In this document: positions 24,422 to 35,989 of the stretch, piece by piece | How positions within the stretch are numbered: position 1 is the first letter of the stretch | Layout of the letters: each line of letters starts with the position of its first letter | DNA from: Pyxicephalus adspersus | Lineage: Eukaryota; Chordata; Amphibia; Anura; Pyxicephalidae | Length of the DNA: 64,000 nucleotides | NCBI RefSeq assembly: GCF_032062135.1 | Contig: NC_092859.1 | Coordinates: forward strand, 45,204,763 to 45,268,762 | Direction: 5' to 3' | Translations under genes and position numbers: made by a program | Notes under the pieces: generated by a model | What the model saw: the letters and a program-made list of their open reading frames with translations, nothing else | What the model was told of the DNA's origin: nothing | Databases searched by the model: none

Positions 24422-24693
24422 AAATGCATATTCACCTAATGCTGTACTTGGGTCCTATGGAGGTATACGCAATAGATAACACACCTCTAAATAAAAGGTA
24501 ATTTAGGGTATATTTGGATACTGGGTGGTTAACTTCTATAGTGGCAGAAGTTAAGCAGTCCTCCCCAGTAGGATTTAGAAATATCCCAGAGTAAAGAGAA
24601 CAGATACATTTAGCACTTTAGGGTAGGTTGGAGCATCTGGGGAGGTTGGTAAAATGGCTAATTTGTAACAATCCTAAAATGTGGTTCTTTTTA

Positions 24694-26150
24694 CATAGTT
24701 ACATAGTCAGTTTGGTTAAAAAAGACATTAATCTATCAAGTTCAACCACTAGGGAAAAGAACATATCCCAGGTAACAACCCTATAGACATAGTTGATTCC
24801 GAGGAAGGCAACAAAAACCTGGTTCAACTTGTTCCAACAGGGGAAAATTCTTCCTGATCTTGAGGCGTTCCCAGGATCAACAGTCTGTTGTTTTTATTTT
24901 GAAACTTTAATACTTAGTTATATTCTGTACTTCTAGAAAAAAACATCCAGCTTTATCTTAAAGCAAACTGTAGCAGTTGCTGAAACTACTTCCTGAGGAA
25001 GCGGATTCCACATTTTCACAGACATTACTGTGAAGAATCCCGTCTTCATCCAGAGATTAAACTTATTTTACTTATTTTTATTTTTCGAGACGTGGAATGC
25101 CCCCTTGTCCTTTGTAAAGACCTTAAAGTGAATAATTGGGGGAAAAAAGTTCTCCATATGAACCTTTTATATATTTATATATGTCTCTTGCCAAGGGAGA
25201 ATAGCTGAGCTCCTCCATTCCTTTTATTAGTTTAATTGCACTTCTCTGAACTCTCCCCAATTCCATAATATTGTTTGTGAACTGGTGCATGCAAATATAC
25301 CTCTGACATATACCACAGCACTGTACAAAGATCAGCGTTGTACTCGCATGAGTCTGAGTCAAATGTCTAGCAAGTTTGGTGTAAATGTGTTGATGCGTTT
25401 CCTAGTGATCTCACACACACACACACACACACACCCATCCATCCAAATATAGCTCGAACATATAGCACAGCACTGTACAAAGATGACTGGTACACTCACA
25501 TGAGTCATATGTATGGCAAAGTTTGGTTTGAAATGTCTCCATGCGGTTTCCAGGTGATTACATACACACTTCCATATCTATAACACAGACATACAAACAT
25601 ACATCCAAATGGTACCCAAAACTGGACTGCAGGTTCCAGATGTGGTCTGACAAATGCTTTGTACAGGAGCAGGATTATGTCTCCATCTCTGCAGTCTTTT
25701 CCTCTTTTAATACAAGACAGTACAGCTTTAGAATCTGCAGCTTGGCATTGCATGCTATTTAGGTCTATGATCTACCAGAACCCACAGATCCTTTTCTATT
25801 TTTGACTCCCCCCCTCAATTATAAATGTCGTTTGCCACTTGGATGCACAATCAAACAGTACATCCAGGTCTGCTTGTAGATTATAGACATCCTGTATGGA
25901 CTTAATTCCATTACAAAGTTTGGTGTCATCTGCAAAGACAGAAATGGTACTTTTATTGCCAAACTCTATATCATTTATAAAGATGTTTAACAGTAAAGGT
26001 CCCAACACTGAACCCTGGGGTACACCACTAAGAACCTTGTACCATTTTGAGTAATTAATTACTACTCTCTGGATGCAGTCTTTAAGCCAGTTCACTATTC
26101 ATTTACAGACAGAATTTTCCAAACCTGTAGTCTCTTTCTATCTTATCTAT
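24694..26150 (-). mobile_element. CR1-like LINE, 5'-truncated, with internal insertion
   Basis: Minus-strand fragments in order: SGVPQGSVLGPLLLNIFIND then SVFADDTKLCN (RT core with FADD, 26095-25796), CIKRGKDCRDGDIILLLYKA then FVRPHLEPAVQFW (25505-25753), LGRVQRSAIKLIKGMEELSY (25123-25362), and a 3' end whose complement begins TTACATAGTTACATAGTCAG. The spacing breaks between PAVQFW and LGRVQR, where about 330 bp of unrelated repeat sits. Frameshifts make it dead. A second copy of the 3' end is at 57414-57790. Confidence 0.88.
25290..25605. repeat. Diverged tandem duplication with (CA)n inside the CR1 copy
   Basis: Two about 125-bp units share CACAGCACTGTACAAAGAT, ACTC(G/A)CATGAGTC, AAGTTTGG and GATG/CATGCGTTTCC..GTGAT, each ending in a CA-rich run. 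A clean (CA)n lies at 25412-25434. The block separates two normally adjacent parts of the CR1 protein. Confidence 0.75.
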
Positions 26151-26266
26151 CCGTATTTTTTAGCAGGAAAGATGTGTATTTGTAGATCACATAGTAAAAG
26201 TTTTTATTGTTAATAAATTGCACGTCTTGATTTCAAAACTCTGTAACATTTGTCTGTATATTACAG

Positions 26267-26370
26267 GGAAGTGTCCAAGTCCCTTGAAGAATAGAGACTT
26301 TGTAACATTACGATCTTGGTTACCTCTTGGTAATGACTACATGATAATCAATTACTCAGTAAAGCATCCG
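26267..26370 (+). CDS. stard10: STARD10-like START domain, exon B
   Basis: After completing the tryptophan codon left by exon A, it encodes KCPSPLKNRDFVTLRSWLP followed by LGNDYMIINYSVKHP, matching the highly conserved family core (PLKNRD, LRSWLP, NYSVKHP). Acceptor TATTACAG; donor CCG|GTAAGT, ending in phase 0. The 104-nt size plus the one base from exon A gives 35 whole codons. The preceding 5.3-kb intron carries two antisense LINE insertions. No frameshift or stop is present, so the gene looks functional. Confidence 0.95.
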
Positions 26371-27873
26371 GTAAGTCTTTAATTACAGGTTTTCTTTCTA
26401 CTAGTTTTACCTACATTTAAACATTTTCACTATTGTCTATGGATTTAACCCTTCCCTCTGGCAGTAACAATAGACTAGTTCAAAGAAACCTGCCTACTAT
26501 GGTTTCAATAATGGTCAGTTTAGCAAACCTCTTGGTGGCACATTGTGCTTATTCATTTGTTCATTTTTGCAATGGGAGAACGTTTTAAAATTGCTTTCAA
26601 AAGACTAAGGGTTAGAGTTCATATTTACAAATAAAATTGGCAGTTTTAACTTTTGCGTAAAGGGCTAGTTAGAGATTTAAAGGGTTACTTCCTATACACA
26701 TGGCAAATTTTCAGGTAACAATAACCACTTTCAACCAGCTTTAATCGCATTTTTGTATAAACTTTGTGTAGCACCCCTTTAGTATAGCGGGGGTTCCCTT
26801 ATGGGTTAAGAGGTTAATCCTAGTGCATTCTAGACAGGTATAGAATGTGTTCTCCCTAGCTAGTGATGCCAGTCACTGCACTGGTGCATCAGTTTCTAGG
26901 CCAATGACACTTCTTTGGCGCTTTTTTTAGCGTCCTTCTGACATAAGGTAAATATTTGGACAACTGAGCTAAGTAGAGGCCTCATCGTGGACAACTGATG
27001 AAGCCAAGGTAGTCATGGTATGATGGCTTTGCCACCCCTTTGGTAGCCAGGTCTGGGGGACTGGAAGGCCAGACTAGCATGAGGGATGGGCTAAATTTTT
27101 TGCTGGCTAAGGAATAACCCTGGAGGGAAGTAGTTAGGACAGGAATTCAGAGAACATCCTAAAGCTGTCATTGTTAACTATATGCAATGCTTCTGGATGT
27201 AAATTGCTAATACTTTACCAATCTGCTACCCTAACCCTCTCTCCATATCTAAATCCATTTTAGAATTTTTTCAGTATTTGTGAGTGTCTTAAGCCACAGT
27301 GCTAGGAGTGACCTGGGTAATTTGAAATCTTAACTGTTGATGATAGTTTCCTTCATCAATTTATTTCATTTCATTGAAAGTGTTGAAATTGTCTGTAAAC
27401 TAAAGCTTTTGTTACCAGCACAAAGGGATCAGTAATGATTAAGTATAGGTGACACTTGAGAATCATTGGTGCTAATGAAATTTACTTTTATTTGAGAACT
27501 AAAAAAAAAAAACCTTAACCTGTGCTTTACGTTGACATTTGATAAAAAAAAAAAAAAAAACAGCATTGTACTAGAACCAAATACTTCTGTATTTACATTT
27601 GCCCAACCAAACTTTAATATCAGGTTTTCACCCTACAAACAAAAATGGTACTGTTTTTGAAACATGAACATTTTAAAGTTATGAGATTAGGGGATTGTGT
27701 TTACAATCGTTGTAAGACCCCCTCTGCTATACAGGTAACAGGCTTCAATTCTAAAATTATGAACCTTTTTAGAGTTATATAATTCAGCCTGAAAAAACAC
27801 ACACATGTTATTGCTAATCTATTAAACGGCTTGTACACCCGGATTATGTAACTAGTACATTTTGTGTTTGCAG

Positions 27874-27991
27874 AAACATCCTCCTCGCAAGGACTTTGTG
27901 AGAGCAGTTTCCTTGCAGACTGGATATCTCATTAAAACCAATGGAGAAAACAGCTGCGTACTCTATTACCTCACACAAGTCGACCCCAAAG
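27874..27991 (+). CDS. stard10: STARD10-like START domain, exon C
   Basis: Encodes KHPPRKDFVRAVSLQTGYLI then KTNGENSCVLYYLTQVDPK, the beta-strand region of the START cavity. The VRAVS, QTGYLI and QVDPKG blocks are diagnostic of STARD10. Acceptor GTTTGCAG; donor AAAG|GTAATT, ending in phase 1. Exon B ends KHP and exon C begins KHPPRKD; human STARD10 has KHPKYPPRKD across the same region, so the join is co-linear. The open frame runs past the donor, but that extension is intron. Confidence 0.95.
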
Positions 27992-29238
27992 GTAATTCCA
28001 GAACACTGTATATCGGCTTTCTAATTAATTTAGAAAGTACTAAGTACTGTTTGTAAAAATAATCATTAGAAAATAAGGAAGTGAATCAAAGTGTTTGAGA
28101 TTTGATCTGAATTGTGCAGGTGTTCAAGGCAGCAGAAGTTTTTTTCAGTTAAACCCAGTCAGCTGCTAATGTTTCCAACTTTTTTACAGATAGGGATGTG
28201 TGGCCCGTCACAACACAACACAATACAACACAACATAAAGAGCTGATATCCCCAAACTGGAAAAGCAAAAAGCACGTTGTCTCCTTACACTGGTTATAAT
28301 TGCCTGTATGTTATTTACAATCTGTGGGTACTTCAGGCAAGGTGCAGGCAACAATGGGGATTGTTCTGCACCAACACATCTGTTGATTTTGAGTATAAGG
28401 CGTCTTATGTGCAGGACACAAGGTCAAACCCCATGTTTTATTTTAGGGAAAAAATATAATTTATTATTTTAGGTAACCTCTTTTCATATTTTAATCTGCT
28501 TTTGTTCACTACATAGCAGACCATTCCACCAGAAACTACCTCTTTCCTATGTGCTAACCTTGAAAGTCTGTCTGCTGTATTCATTTGGTCAGTCCTATGC
28601 TGCATTATGAGAACTGGAAAGCCAAATACCCAAGCAATAGAGATTTGTATTTTTTATAGTTTTCAGATTTTTATTTTTTTTTTCCAATGCAAAAGACCAG
28701 ATGTACAATAGGTCAAATTAATTACAGGCCAAAATCACTATCGTTGCTGTTTGTAATTAGTTTATAAATGGGTTATATCTATCCTTATTTCAAATATTCA
28801 TTTTAATTTTATGTACTGAATTGCAATCCTGTTTCTTGCAGTTTGTATGAAGCTTTTGTTGCCAATAAGATCCTATAATTCCCACACTGCCTACAGTCTG
28901 CACTGGCAATTTAAAATTGCCCATCTAATGCCCCAGGGCCTAGGACAGAGTCAGCAAGTGGTGTATTTGCTTGCATATAACTGGTCCTTTAGCCACACAA
29001 TAGGTGTTTTGTTTTTTATTGTTTGTGTAGGTGTCTTATTACAAAAACATTATTTTAAAAAAGGAGTGTTAAGTTCTTTATTTTCAATATTTCATTAGAA
29101 TTCTGCAAACGGTTCATGCTGCAGTTAGGACTTTTACACATTAGATGGCACTCTATGACTAAAATGTGTATGATGGAATTTCAAGAAACTGAATTGCATT
29201 ACTTCTGTAACTCACTTTTTTTTCATTTTTTAATAAAG

Positions 29239-29291
29239 GATCATTACCAAAGTGGGTAGTAAATAAAGTATCTCAGTTTGTGGCTCCAAAG
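29239..29291 (+). CDS. stard10: STARD10-like START domain, exon D (short)
   Basis: A 53-nt exon encoding GSLPKWVVNKVSQFVAPK once joined to the G left by exon C. It matches the family's SLPKWVVNK...FLAPK segment at the start of the C-terminal START helix, which closes the lipid cavity. The acceptor is a T-rich tract ending AATAAAG; the donor is AAAG|GTAAGT. Without the neighbouring exons it would be too short to call. An (AT)n microsatellite lies 37 bp into the following intron. Confidence 0.92.
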
Positions 29292-29325
29292 GTAAGTGTT
29301 GAAAAAATAACTAAAATAAAATTTG

Positions 29326-29328
<3 letters not shown>

Positions 29329-29369
<41 letters not shown>
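29329..29369 (+). repeat. (AT)n microsatellite
   Basis: About 20 AT units 37 bp downstream of the exon D splice donor. Confidence 0.97.
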
Positions 29370-29371
<2 letters not shown>

Positions 29372-30326
29372 CTCAACAAGTTTCAGAGCAAGTCCACAGT
29401 AACTACACTATCCTGTGAGTTTATTTTGTACATCATCACATATACCATTGGAGTAGCTTTAAAACATTGCAGTACTGTGTGTGTGCCGGAAATTGAGGGT
29501 GAAAGATTTCAGTATTCTAAAGCACAATATAATAAGTATAGGGCATGGACAACAATGCAAAAAATATATAAAATATTTTTATGTATACATAACAGGCACG
29601 GACATGCAGGAGGGACTTTACAGACCTAGGTTTTTTCTACTATTCTGTAGATACCTATGGGAGAGAGGGAGTATGTACAAAACCAGTCACTGTTCATAAG
29701 AAATGGAACATTATCATATGCATGGCCTCTAATATAGGAAACATTTTCACAGTGGAAAATGCAGAAATAGGATTACACTACACATGATCACTACTAGTCA
29801 AGCATGAAAATATTTGCTTGGTATGTATAATATGTTTGTTTAGCCCAGATTTCAGATTTATAGTGCACATGTGTCATGTATGAATGTACATGTTGTTTAA
29901 ATCTGTAAAAAGGCTTTAAATCAAACCCCCACATTAACGCTGTAGGTGCAGGCACTGGGAATTAATTCATCCTCAGATATCACAACGGAAGTTTGGTTCA
30001 AGCCCTTTTTTAAACATTTTATAGCTTCTATGTACTGAAAATCTACTCATTGAAAATTAGGGAAGATGAGCTAAAATTTTTAGATTCTTGGACAATTTTA
30101 AGTATTTACATTTCGTCACAGTACCCGCTCTTGCTGGGTAAAGAAAAAGGTTGTGTCTCCCTACAGAGACAATATAAATACTTGCTATAGAGTCCAACCC
30201 CTTCCTAGTCTTTTATGTAAAAAAAAAAATGCAAACACTTTAAGAACAAATATTCTATAATATATAGGATGGGTTCATATCTTTTACATATTCAGTGTTT
30301 TGCAAGTGGACTTTAATACCTATCTT

Positions 30327-30675
30327 AGGCTGGGTCTACACGGAGGTTTTAAAAAATGCATGTAAACGTTCCTACTGCGTATTCATGCACTTTTATTCAT
30401 GCTCTTTTTTTTTTTTTTTTTCTCTCATTCACTTTTAGCTTGCCTTTTAAAACGCTGGGAAACGCCTATGTCGCTTATAAACGTGGGAAAATAAGAAAAA
30501 AAATTTTTTTTTTTTTTTTTAAGGGTTGCAAGCAGCATTATAGATAATGCTTATAAATGTGCCTCAAGGAAACATCCTGGTGTAGTTTAGCCTATTGTAT
30601 TGCATGGAAATTTCAAACATGGGCTTTTAAAGCCTCTAGTTAAACACTGGGGAAAACATCCATGTAGACTAAGTC
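30327..30675. mobile_element. MITE with GGCTGGGTCTACAC-type ends
   Basis: The left end AGGCTGGGTCTACACGGA pairs with the right end TCCATGTAGACTAAGTCT (13 of 18 complementary). The interior has a poly-T run and GTTTT/AAAAC-rich arms. Resembles Harbinger-type frog MITEs (compare 58307), but the target duplication is not clear. It lies in the intron just before the last coding exon. Confidence 0.55.
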
Positions 30676-30757
30676 TAGACTTCATAGTTGATGTCTGATC
30701 TTCTGTGAACTTGGTATACTTCTACTAATACAATGTTTGAAAACCTTTATTCTACAG

Positions 30758-30988
30758 GCCATGAAAAAAATCTATAAAGCTGGATTAAAATATCCCGAAT
30801 GGAAGAAAAAACATGACCCACATTTCAAGCCATGGGTGTATCCAGAGCAGAATACCCTTCCAACCGTGAACTTGGAAGACCTGGCAATTCAGAGGGCTGA
30901 TGAACTGGAGAACATAGATGAAAGTGGTGTGTCTGAAGAAAAAACACATATTAGTGATGATGAAGATGGCCTCTCAAAGGATTCTTAA
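30758..30988 (+). CDS. stard10: STARD10-like terminal coding exon E
   Basis: Encodes AMKKIYKAGLKYPEWKKKHD, then PHFKPWVYPEQNTLP, a linker with LENIDESGVSEE, and an acidic tail HISDDEDGLSKDS before TAA (76 residues). The first half is the C-terminal START helix plus the STARD10-specific KYPEWK...PHFKPW...PEQ block. The LENIDES motif is also found in human STARD10. In human STARD10 a casein kinase II site in the acidic tail (reported as S284) negatively regulates lipid transfer; the serine before DDED here fits a CK2 site, which is inference. The tail ends SKDS rather than the human DTSLT, so the PDZ-like end is not kept. Acceptor TTCTACAG. Confidence 0.95.
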   Translation, partial: AMKKIYKAGLKYPEWKKKHDPHFKPWVYPEQNTLPTVNLEDLAIQRADELENIDESGVSEEKTHISDDEDGLSKDS

Positions 30989-31230
30989 ATAGATATTTTT
31001 AGTATTTCATATTATGCTATCCAATTTCAAAATTTGATTCACAACTAATTTACTCTGTGAACCCACTCACCCCATCCCTTTCTACCATTTTCTGATCTTT
31101 TTATATCTTTTACAACTCAGGAACTAGTTGAGCTGTGTCTGAAAAAGTCTTATTGAAAGAAAATTTAGTAATGATCTCCACCTACATTATTGTTTTTCCA
31201 ATAAAAGTCATACTTTGTTTAGCACTCACA
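30989..31230 (+). promoter_or_regulatory. stard10: 3' UTR of STARD10-like gene with first poly(A) signal
   Basis: AT-rich sequence follows the TAA stop. A canonical AATAAA is at 31200-31205, followed by T-rich and GT-containing sequence (TACTTTGTTT), which fits cleavage near 31220-31230. Further AATAAA hexamers occur at about 31318, 33001 and 33038, so a longer alternative 3' UTR is possible; only transcript data can choose. Confidence 0.6.
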
Positions 31231-34200
31231 CATCTAGAAGTGGACAAAATCGGGGTCAGGCCTTCAGTAAGAGACAACATTTTGCCTGTGATGCTGTTGC
31301 CTTCATAAGTATCTTGTTAATAAACAGCAGCTCAAGGAGAAAAGATCTTGATCCTCATGATACGTGTGGGTCAGATGCTACATGTTACGCCTTAAACTGC
31401 TGGTGAAAACTAGTAGTGTAAATTGTCATTGTCAAGTACAAGGCTATGGACATTAGATGTTCTTAACAGGCAGTAAATTTTGTGGTGGGGAAAAAGCCTC
31501 TGCAGTTGCTTGCACTATGGAACAATACATCCTTAAAGTTCATAGTAGGGAGTGCTGAAGCCATCAAGGTAGTTATCACAATCACTTGGCTCCCTTCTCT
31601 CAGTGGTGATGCACAATATACATAGTGATGTACAGACAGTCCTGTCCTGTTAAATGGAAAGGAGAGGACAACTGAGTGGCACCTGGCTGTGCTGTACTCC
31701 ATAGGTGTTTAGAGTGGACATTCATCAAAATTAGTTTAAAATTAGCAATACACTGTGAACAATGTCTGAACCGCTGTACACATATCAGATCATCTGATGG
31801 GTGTATGTAGCTCAGAACATCCAACCTAAAACTAAATTGTTCCACAGTGCCAGCAGCTACAGTATTTACTGTTTCCTTAAAGTGATATTGTGTTTACCAT
31901 ATCTAACATGCTTCTAAAATTGTTGGCCCTACTTTTTGAGTCCTTAGTGGAGACCAAAATCCTTAAATGCACACTTCAAGTCATTAAGTAACAGCAAGCA
32001 TACCAGCCAGACAGCTGGCATCTGCAGTGTAGGTAGTCTACCATGGCAGCCTCAAATTTTTAACTTGATATTGTTGCTACCATGGCTAACATTTTTTTTG
32101 CTTTTTTAAGGATATTTAAATGCTTGAATATCAAAAATGTTTGGCCCCAAGTTTACTTTAAAAAGGCACCCACCAAAAAGGATATACATAGGCTGCCTTT
32201 GCTGCCCACCCCTAAAAGTTCTAGATATTTGGCAAATAGTTGACTTAGAACAAATATTCAGATTTAGAGTTCTTTTAGGGACAATGACTTTTTGGAAATC
32301 ACTGACAGCCAGGCAATTCTGTTTGGCTATGGTCAGCCATGGCACTTTGGGTACCTAAAATCCTTTTATGAAATATTGACAATATGGAGAAGATTCACAA
32401 AGAACCATTTTTCAAAAAAAAAAAACCCAATTTTCGACTTGTATTTTTTCCCCAACATGCAGGTTTTTTTTTTCTTTAAAAACAGAAAGCTGAAACATTT
32501 TAACTCCAGGGTAAAAATGTTCATATGATTCGTTAAATAGTTCTAAAGAGTAACTTTTAATGAAATTTTCCACTGTAACCAGAAAATGCTCTGACACTTT
32601 TAAGAGACTGCATGAATGGCATTGTCATGTGTGAGACCCTTTACTGTATATAAGTGAAGAATTCCATACACCTCTGAGAGGTCTGCAGTTACCTTTGGTA
32701 CTCTTAAAGGACCTTTATCAAGGTAAATCATAATTCAGTGATTTCTCTGTGTCTTAGTATTAATTCATCCAATGTGTGAAGCAGAACCAACACGCTTAAA
32801 GCACCTTATTGTGGTGTGTGATTTCCACATGCATTTTTTTTTTTTTTTTTTTGCTTGCAAAAAAAAGGCACATTTTTCATTTATTTTTACCATAAGTATC
32901 TCCAATTTGGATTCAGAAAAACAGTTCAGTAAGTAAAAAAAAAAAAAATTGCTTCTTTTTGTTTTGAAAATGGCAGTGTGATCTGATATTCTTTATTAAA
33001 AATAAAATGTGTGCTTATAAATTATATTTTCTTGAGCAATAAAATGAGTGAAGCCATTTTGTACATGTTTGATTTTTAAAAGCACCTCACCCATCTGTTG
33101 CTATCGTACTTATCTATCCCGGGTTCTAATATGACATTCAAGTCTCTTTATCGACAGTGAAAACAAATTTACTGAAACATTGAAGAACATATAAAGACAC
33201 TACCTGAAATTTGAATGATGTTCACTGTGGGAGTAGCTTCCTAAATTCCTTTTGGAAAATGATATCCTCTTTCACATGGCACAATGGGGTGGTTGTAGGA
33301 AAATTGTAAACAATCGGAGTGTGAGTTCAGGCAAAACATGGCATGGTTTAAGAAGCCAACCTGCCATCATAGAATGCCTTTACACCAAAGAAAGCATCAT
33401 GATGAAGCAAACGGCTCTAAAGACTGCATAAAGAATATGAAAATGTTTAATAGTGGCTTTTATGTAACGTCAACAAATAAAATCTTCAACACTACTATAA
33501 AGAATGATTTCTTTGCATCTTTACATTTTCTGGAAAGAAATCTTTTATATGGTCTCACATAATGAAATCCCAGAGCCCACTACAGAACAAAGAGCAGATT
33601 TTATGAATCTTTTGCATGGATTCTGACTCAACAGTGAAGCACAGTGACTTCCTGCCAACTGATTGAGTTTTGACGTCTATCTTCCGGAGCCTGTATGGTC
33701 CAGGAAATGGGAAGTTCTGTTCTGCAGGAGATAAGTGAACAGCTGCACACCAGTAGTCGAGCATGCTAGAAAACAAAGAACCTGCAACAAATTTCATTTT
33801 CCTTTGTTTAAATCCAAGAGAATACATGGCATTGCTCACAAGGACAATTGTCTGTTCACAATGACTAAATTAAAAGAGAGTTTGGGGAATTCCCTTTATG
33901 TAAAAAGCCACTTTTTACAAATGGCGGATATCTGCACAATGCCTTGCACATAGGGGGAGCTATATACCTTGCCATACCAATAAATTCAAATTTTTATGTG
34001 TGCGTTTTAAGAGCCAGTTACAATACTGAAGACTGCTGTGTTACATTAACACACACACACCTCCCATTTGCACGAGAATGTTCTAAAATTGCTGCACCAT
34101 TTTTTTTTTGTAAATCTGTACATAACACACAGTAGTGCATCATTATGCGGTGAAGAAAGTCAAGGTTCCAAAGACTGCCATTTAGAATTATTGGCTTTGT

Positions 34201-34615
34201 GTGAACCTAGCTTAAAGCAGAACTAAAACTCCACTTTCAGGGGCAACAATTTTTTTTGACCAAAGAGACATTCCAAGAATAATGTTGGATGCAATGTAAC
34301 TTGCATCAGTGGCCATCCAATGGTAGAGGATTGCCACAGTACTTATTTGAATCAGCTGAGGAAAAAGAGTATAAATATGCAAATGTTGGACTGTAAAATA
34401 ATGCTAGGAACTGCTAAACGCACAGTTTAGAGCAGCAGCTTGGTGTCAAATGTAATACCACAGCTCTGACACATAAGACCTCACCTGCAGAAATAAAGTA
34501 ATCACAGCCCTGCCAATGTCAACACGTAAAATGCTGAAATTGTGTTTGTTTTCGGAGTTTAGCATATTTGGGGTTTGATATAAACACTTCATATACAGGT
34601 TTGTTTATATGTACA
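31231..34615. other. Downstream flank, possible extended 3' UTR
   Basis: No gene recognised. AT-rich, with poly-A and poly-T runs (32829-32852, 32936-32949) and AATAAA near 33001 and 33038. Its relatively low repeat content is compatible with a long 3' UTR. At about 34213 AAAGCAGAACTAAAACTCCA resembles one end of the TTAA-flanked element at 43384. Confidence 0.5.
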
Positions 34616-34623
34616 GTTTAGAG

Positions 34624-34870
34624 CAGTGGCCACCAACCTTTACAGACTGGCAGACCACTAAATTTACTGGCTCCGGACTGCGTGACCAGTTGCGCGAGAA
34701 GCCAAGTGTCACTCAACTGACATTATAATTCCAGAACCCGCCCACTCTCCCATCGAAGGTCTGAGCCTGCGATGGGAGAGTGGGCGGGTTGTGTCCAGAG
34801 ATCTGTAAGAGGTATGTGGTCTTAGAACTGCGGACCACCAAAATTTCCTCGCGGATCTTGGGGACTGCTG
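34624..34870. mobile_element. Non-autonomous hAT element, family B, with 8-bp target duplication
   Basis: Starts CAGTGGCCACCAACCTTTAC and ends TTGGGGACTGCTG, flanked by a perfect GTTTAGAG duplication (34616-34623 and 34871-34878). The interior has an inverted pair CCCGCCCACTCTCCCATCG and CGATGGGAGAGTGGGCGGG able to form a 19-bp stem. Other copies at 45815 and about 47785. No coding capacity. Confidence 0.9.
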
Positions 34871-35231
34871 GTTTAGAGGATGTGTTTATAGCACATATTT
34901 TGTCACTATTTCATAGAAGTTTTGAAGTTTTTTAACTACAGAATTCACTGATTGGCATTAGTAATGGCAAGTAACTTCTTTACTTTACGCTGTATTTTTC
35001 ACCACTATTGGGTATTTATTTACATATATTTATTATTTTTGTTTGAGAAGCCTTATTGGCCTTGTTTCTGCCCCCCTTGGTCTGTCAGACTTACAACTTG
35101 TGAAAGAATTTGCCTCATTATCCTAGACCTGGTTTTACATGTTAAGTATATATATTTTTGTGTAATTTGATATACACCACAATGCATTGAAATAGCTTGT
35201 TAAATTTATTTTCTTTTGAAAAAAGTTGGTT

Positions 35232-35520
35232 TCATTGTTCTCCTAAATCCTGAAAAAGCGAACTAGGTTCTGCCAAAACGCGTAGAATACTTGATTAACA
35301 TCCTTTAGAGACCTATCGTGTGTTTTTGATGTGTTTACTAGTTATAAATACATTTTTGAAGTGGTTTTTACATTGGTGAATCTGAATATTTGTATTAATA
35401 TGCCTCAAAGTCCCAGAGATTTTTTTTTGTCTCCTTTTTCTCCTTTCTGTATGGTAAATAAGGGGTGTGGCATAGCTGAAATCCAAAAAGGGGGTTTGCA
35501 TAGTTTTAATATTAAAGATC
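35232..35520. repeat. Retroelement-like tail sequence
   Basis: Contains TCCTGAAAAAGCGAACTAGG and CCAAAACGCGTAGAAT, the CCTGA-GAAGC...AAACGCGTWG pattern seen at ends of many amphibian repeats, and a similar antisense motif at 49020-49090. Family not assigned. Confidence 0.35.
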
Positions 35521-35989
35521 TATACTTGCCAATACAGGGCTCCACTACTCTTCCCTTTAGGTCACATTCCAGCACGGAATGAGAGGAGTCTTTCTGTCAC
35601 TTTTCTGGAAATTAATCTAATGCCTCCCTTCAACTCTGTTCAAACTTAAGACAATGCCACTGAACAATCTATATCAGAAATCCTTAAATTAATATTAAAA
35701 TCATGGCCACTTTTCTTTCATAGGATAACCAATGCATGAGTAAAATGCATCACTGCTGGAATGGTAAAAAGGAAGGTAAGTGAATTAGAGGACAAATATC
35801 ACTCAGAACCCATCAAATGTTCAGATGTAAAGTGGAGAATGAATGCAGCTAAAACTGGAGCTGAGGACTAGAAAACCATTTTAGATATAAAATGAGCATT
35901 ATGACCTTTCTGAGACTGTCCCTGGTTTTTTGAAGAAATGGTGACTACACTTTTTGACTGAGGTTATTTCTGTGCTAGCTTTGTGGTAG

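Larger units (their letters stand above)
20933..26266 (+). other. STARD10-like intron A-B
   Basis: GT-AG intron of 5334 bp. It contains the L1 and CR1 pieces listed separately, both antisense to the gene. In 20933-22105 and 24422-24690 I see nothing recognisable beyond AT-rich sequence. Confidence 0.85.
26371..30757 (+). other. STARD10-like introns B-C, C-D and D-E
   Basis: Three introns: 26371-27873, 27992-29238 and 29292-30757, each GT-AG. They hold poly-A runs, a pentanucleotide-like ACAAC stretch near 28205-28240, an (AT)n at 29329-29369 and a MITE at 30327-30675. A sequence starting TGTAGCACCCCTTTAG near 26767 looks LTR-like at its start, but no matching end was found. Confidence 0.8.

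Noticed and set aside
26767..27180. TGTAGCACCCC start considered as an LTR
   Set aside because: No matching CA end, polyadenylation signal or target duplication could be found.
33555..33839. 94-codon minus-strand frame
   Set aside because: No motif, unusual composition and no splice context; a random open frame.
35730..35778. Exon-like stretch DNQCMSKMHHCWNGKKE followed by GTAAGT
   Set aside because: Lies just upstream of a Tc1 relic with no linked exons; likely chance or transposon-derived.
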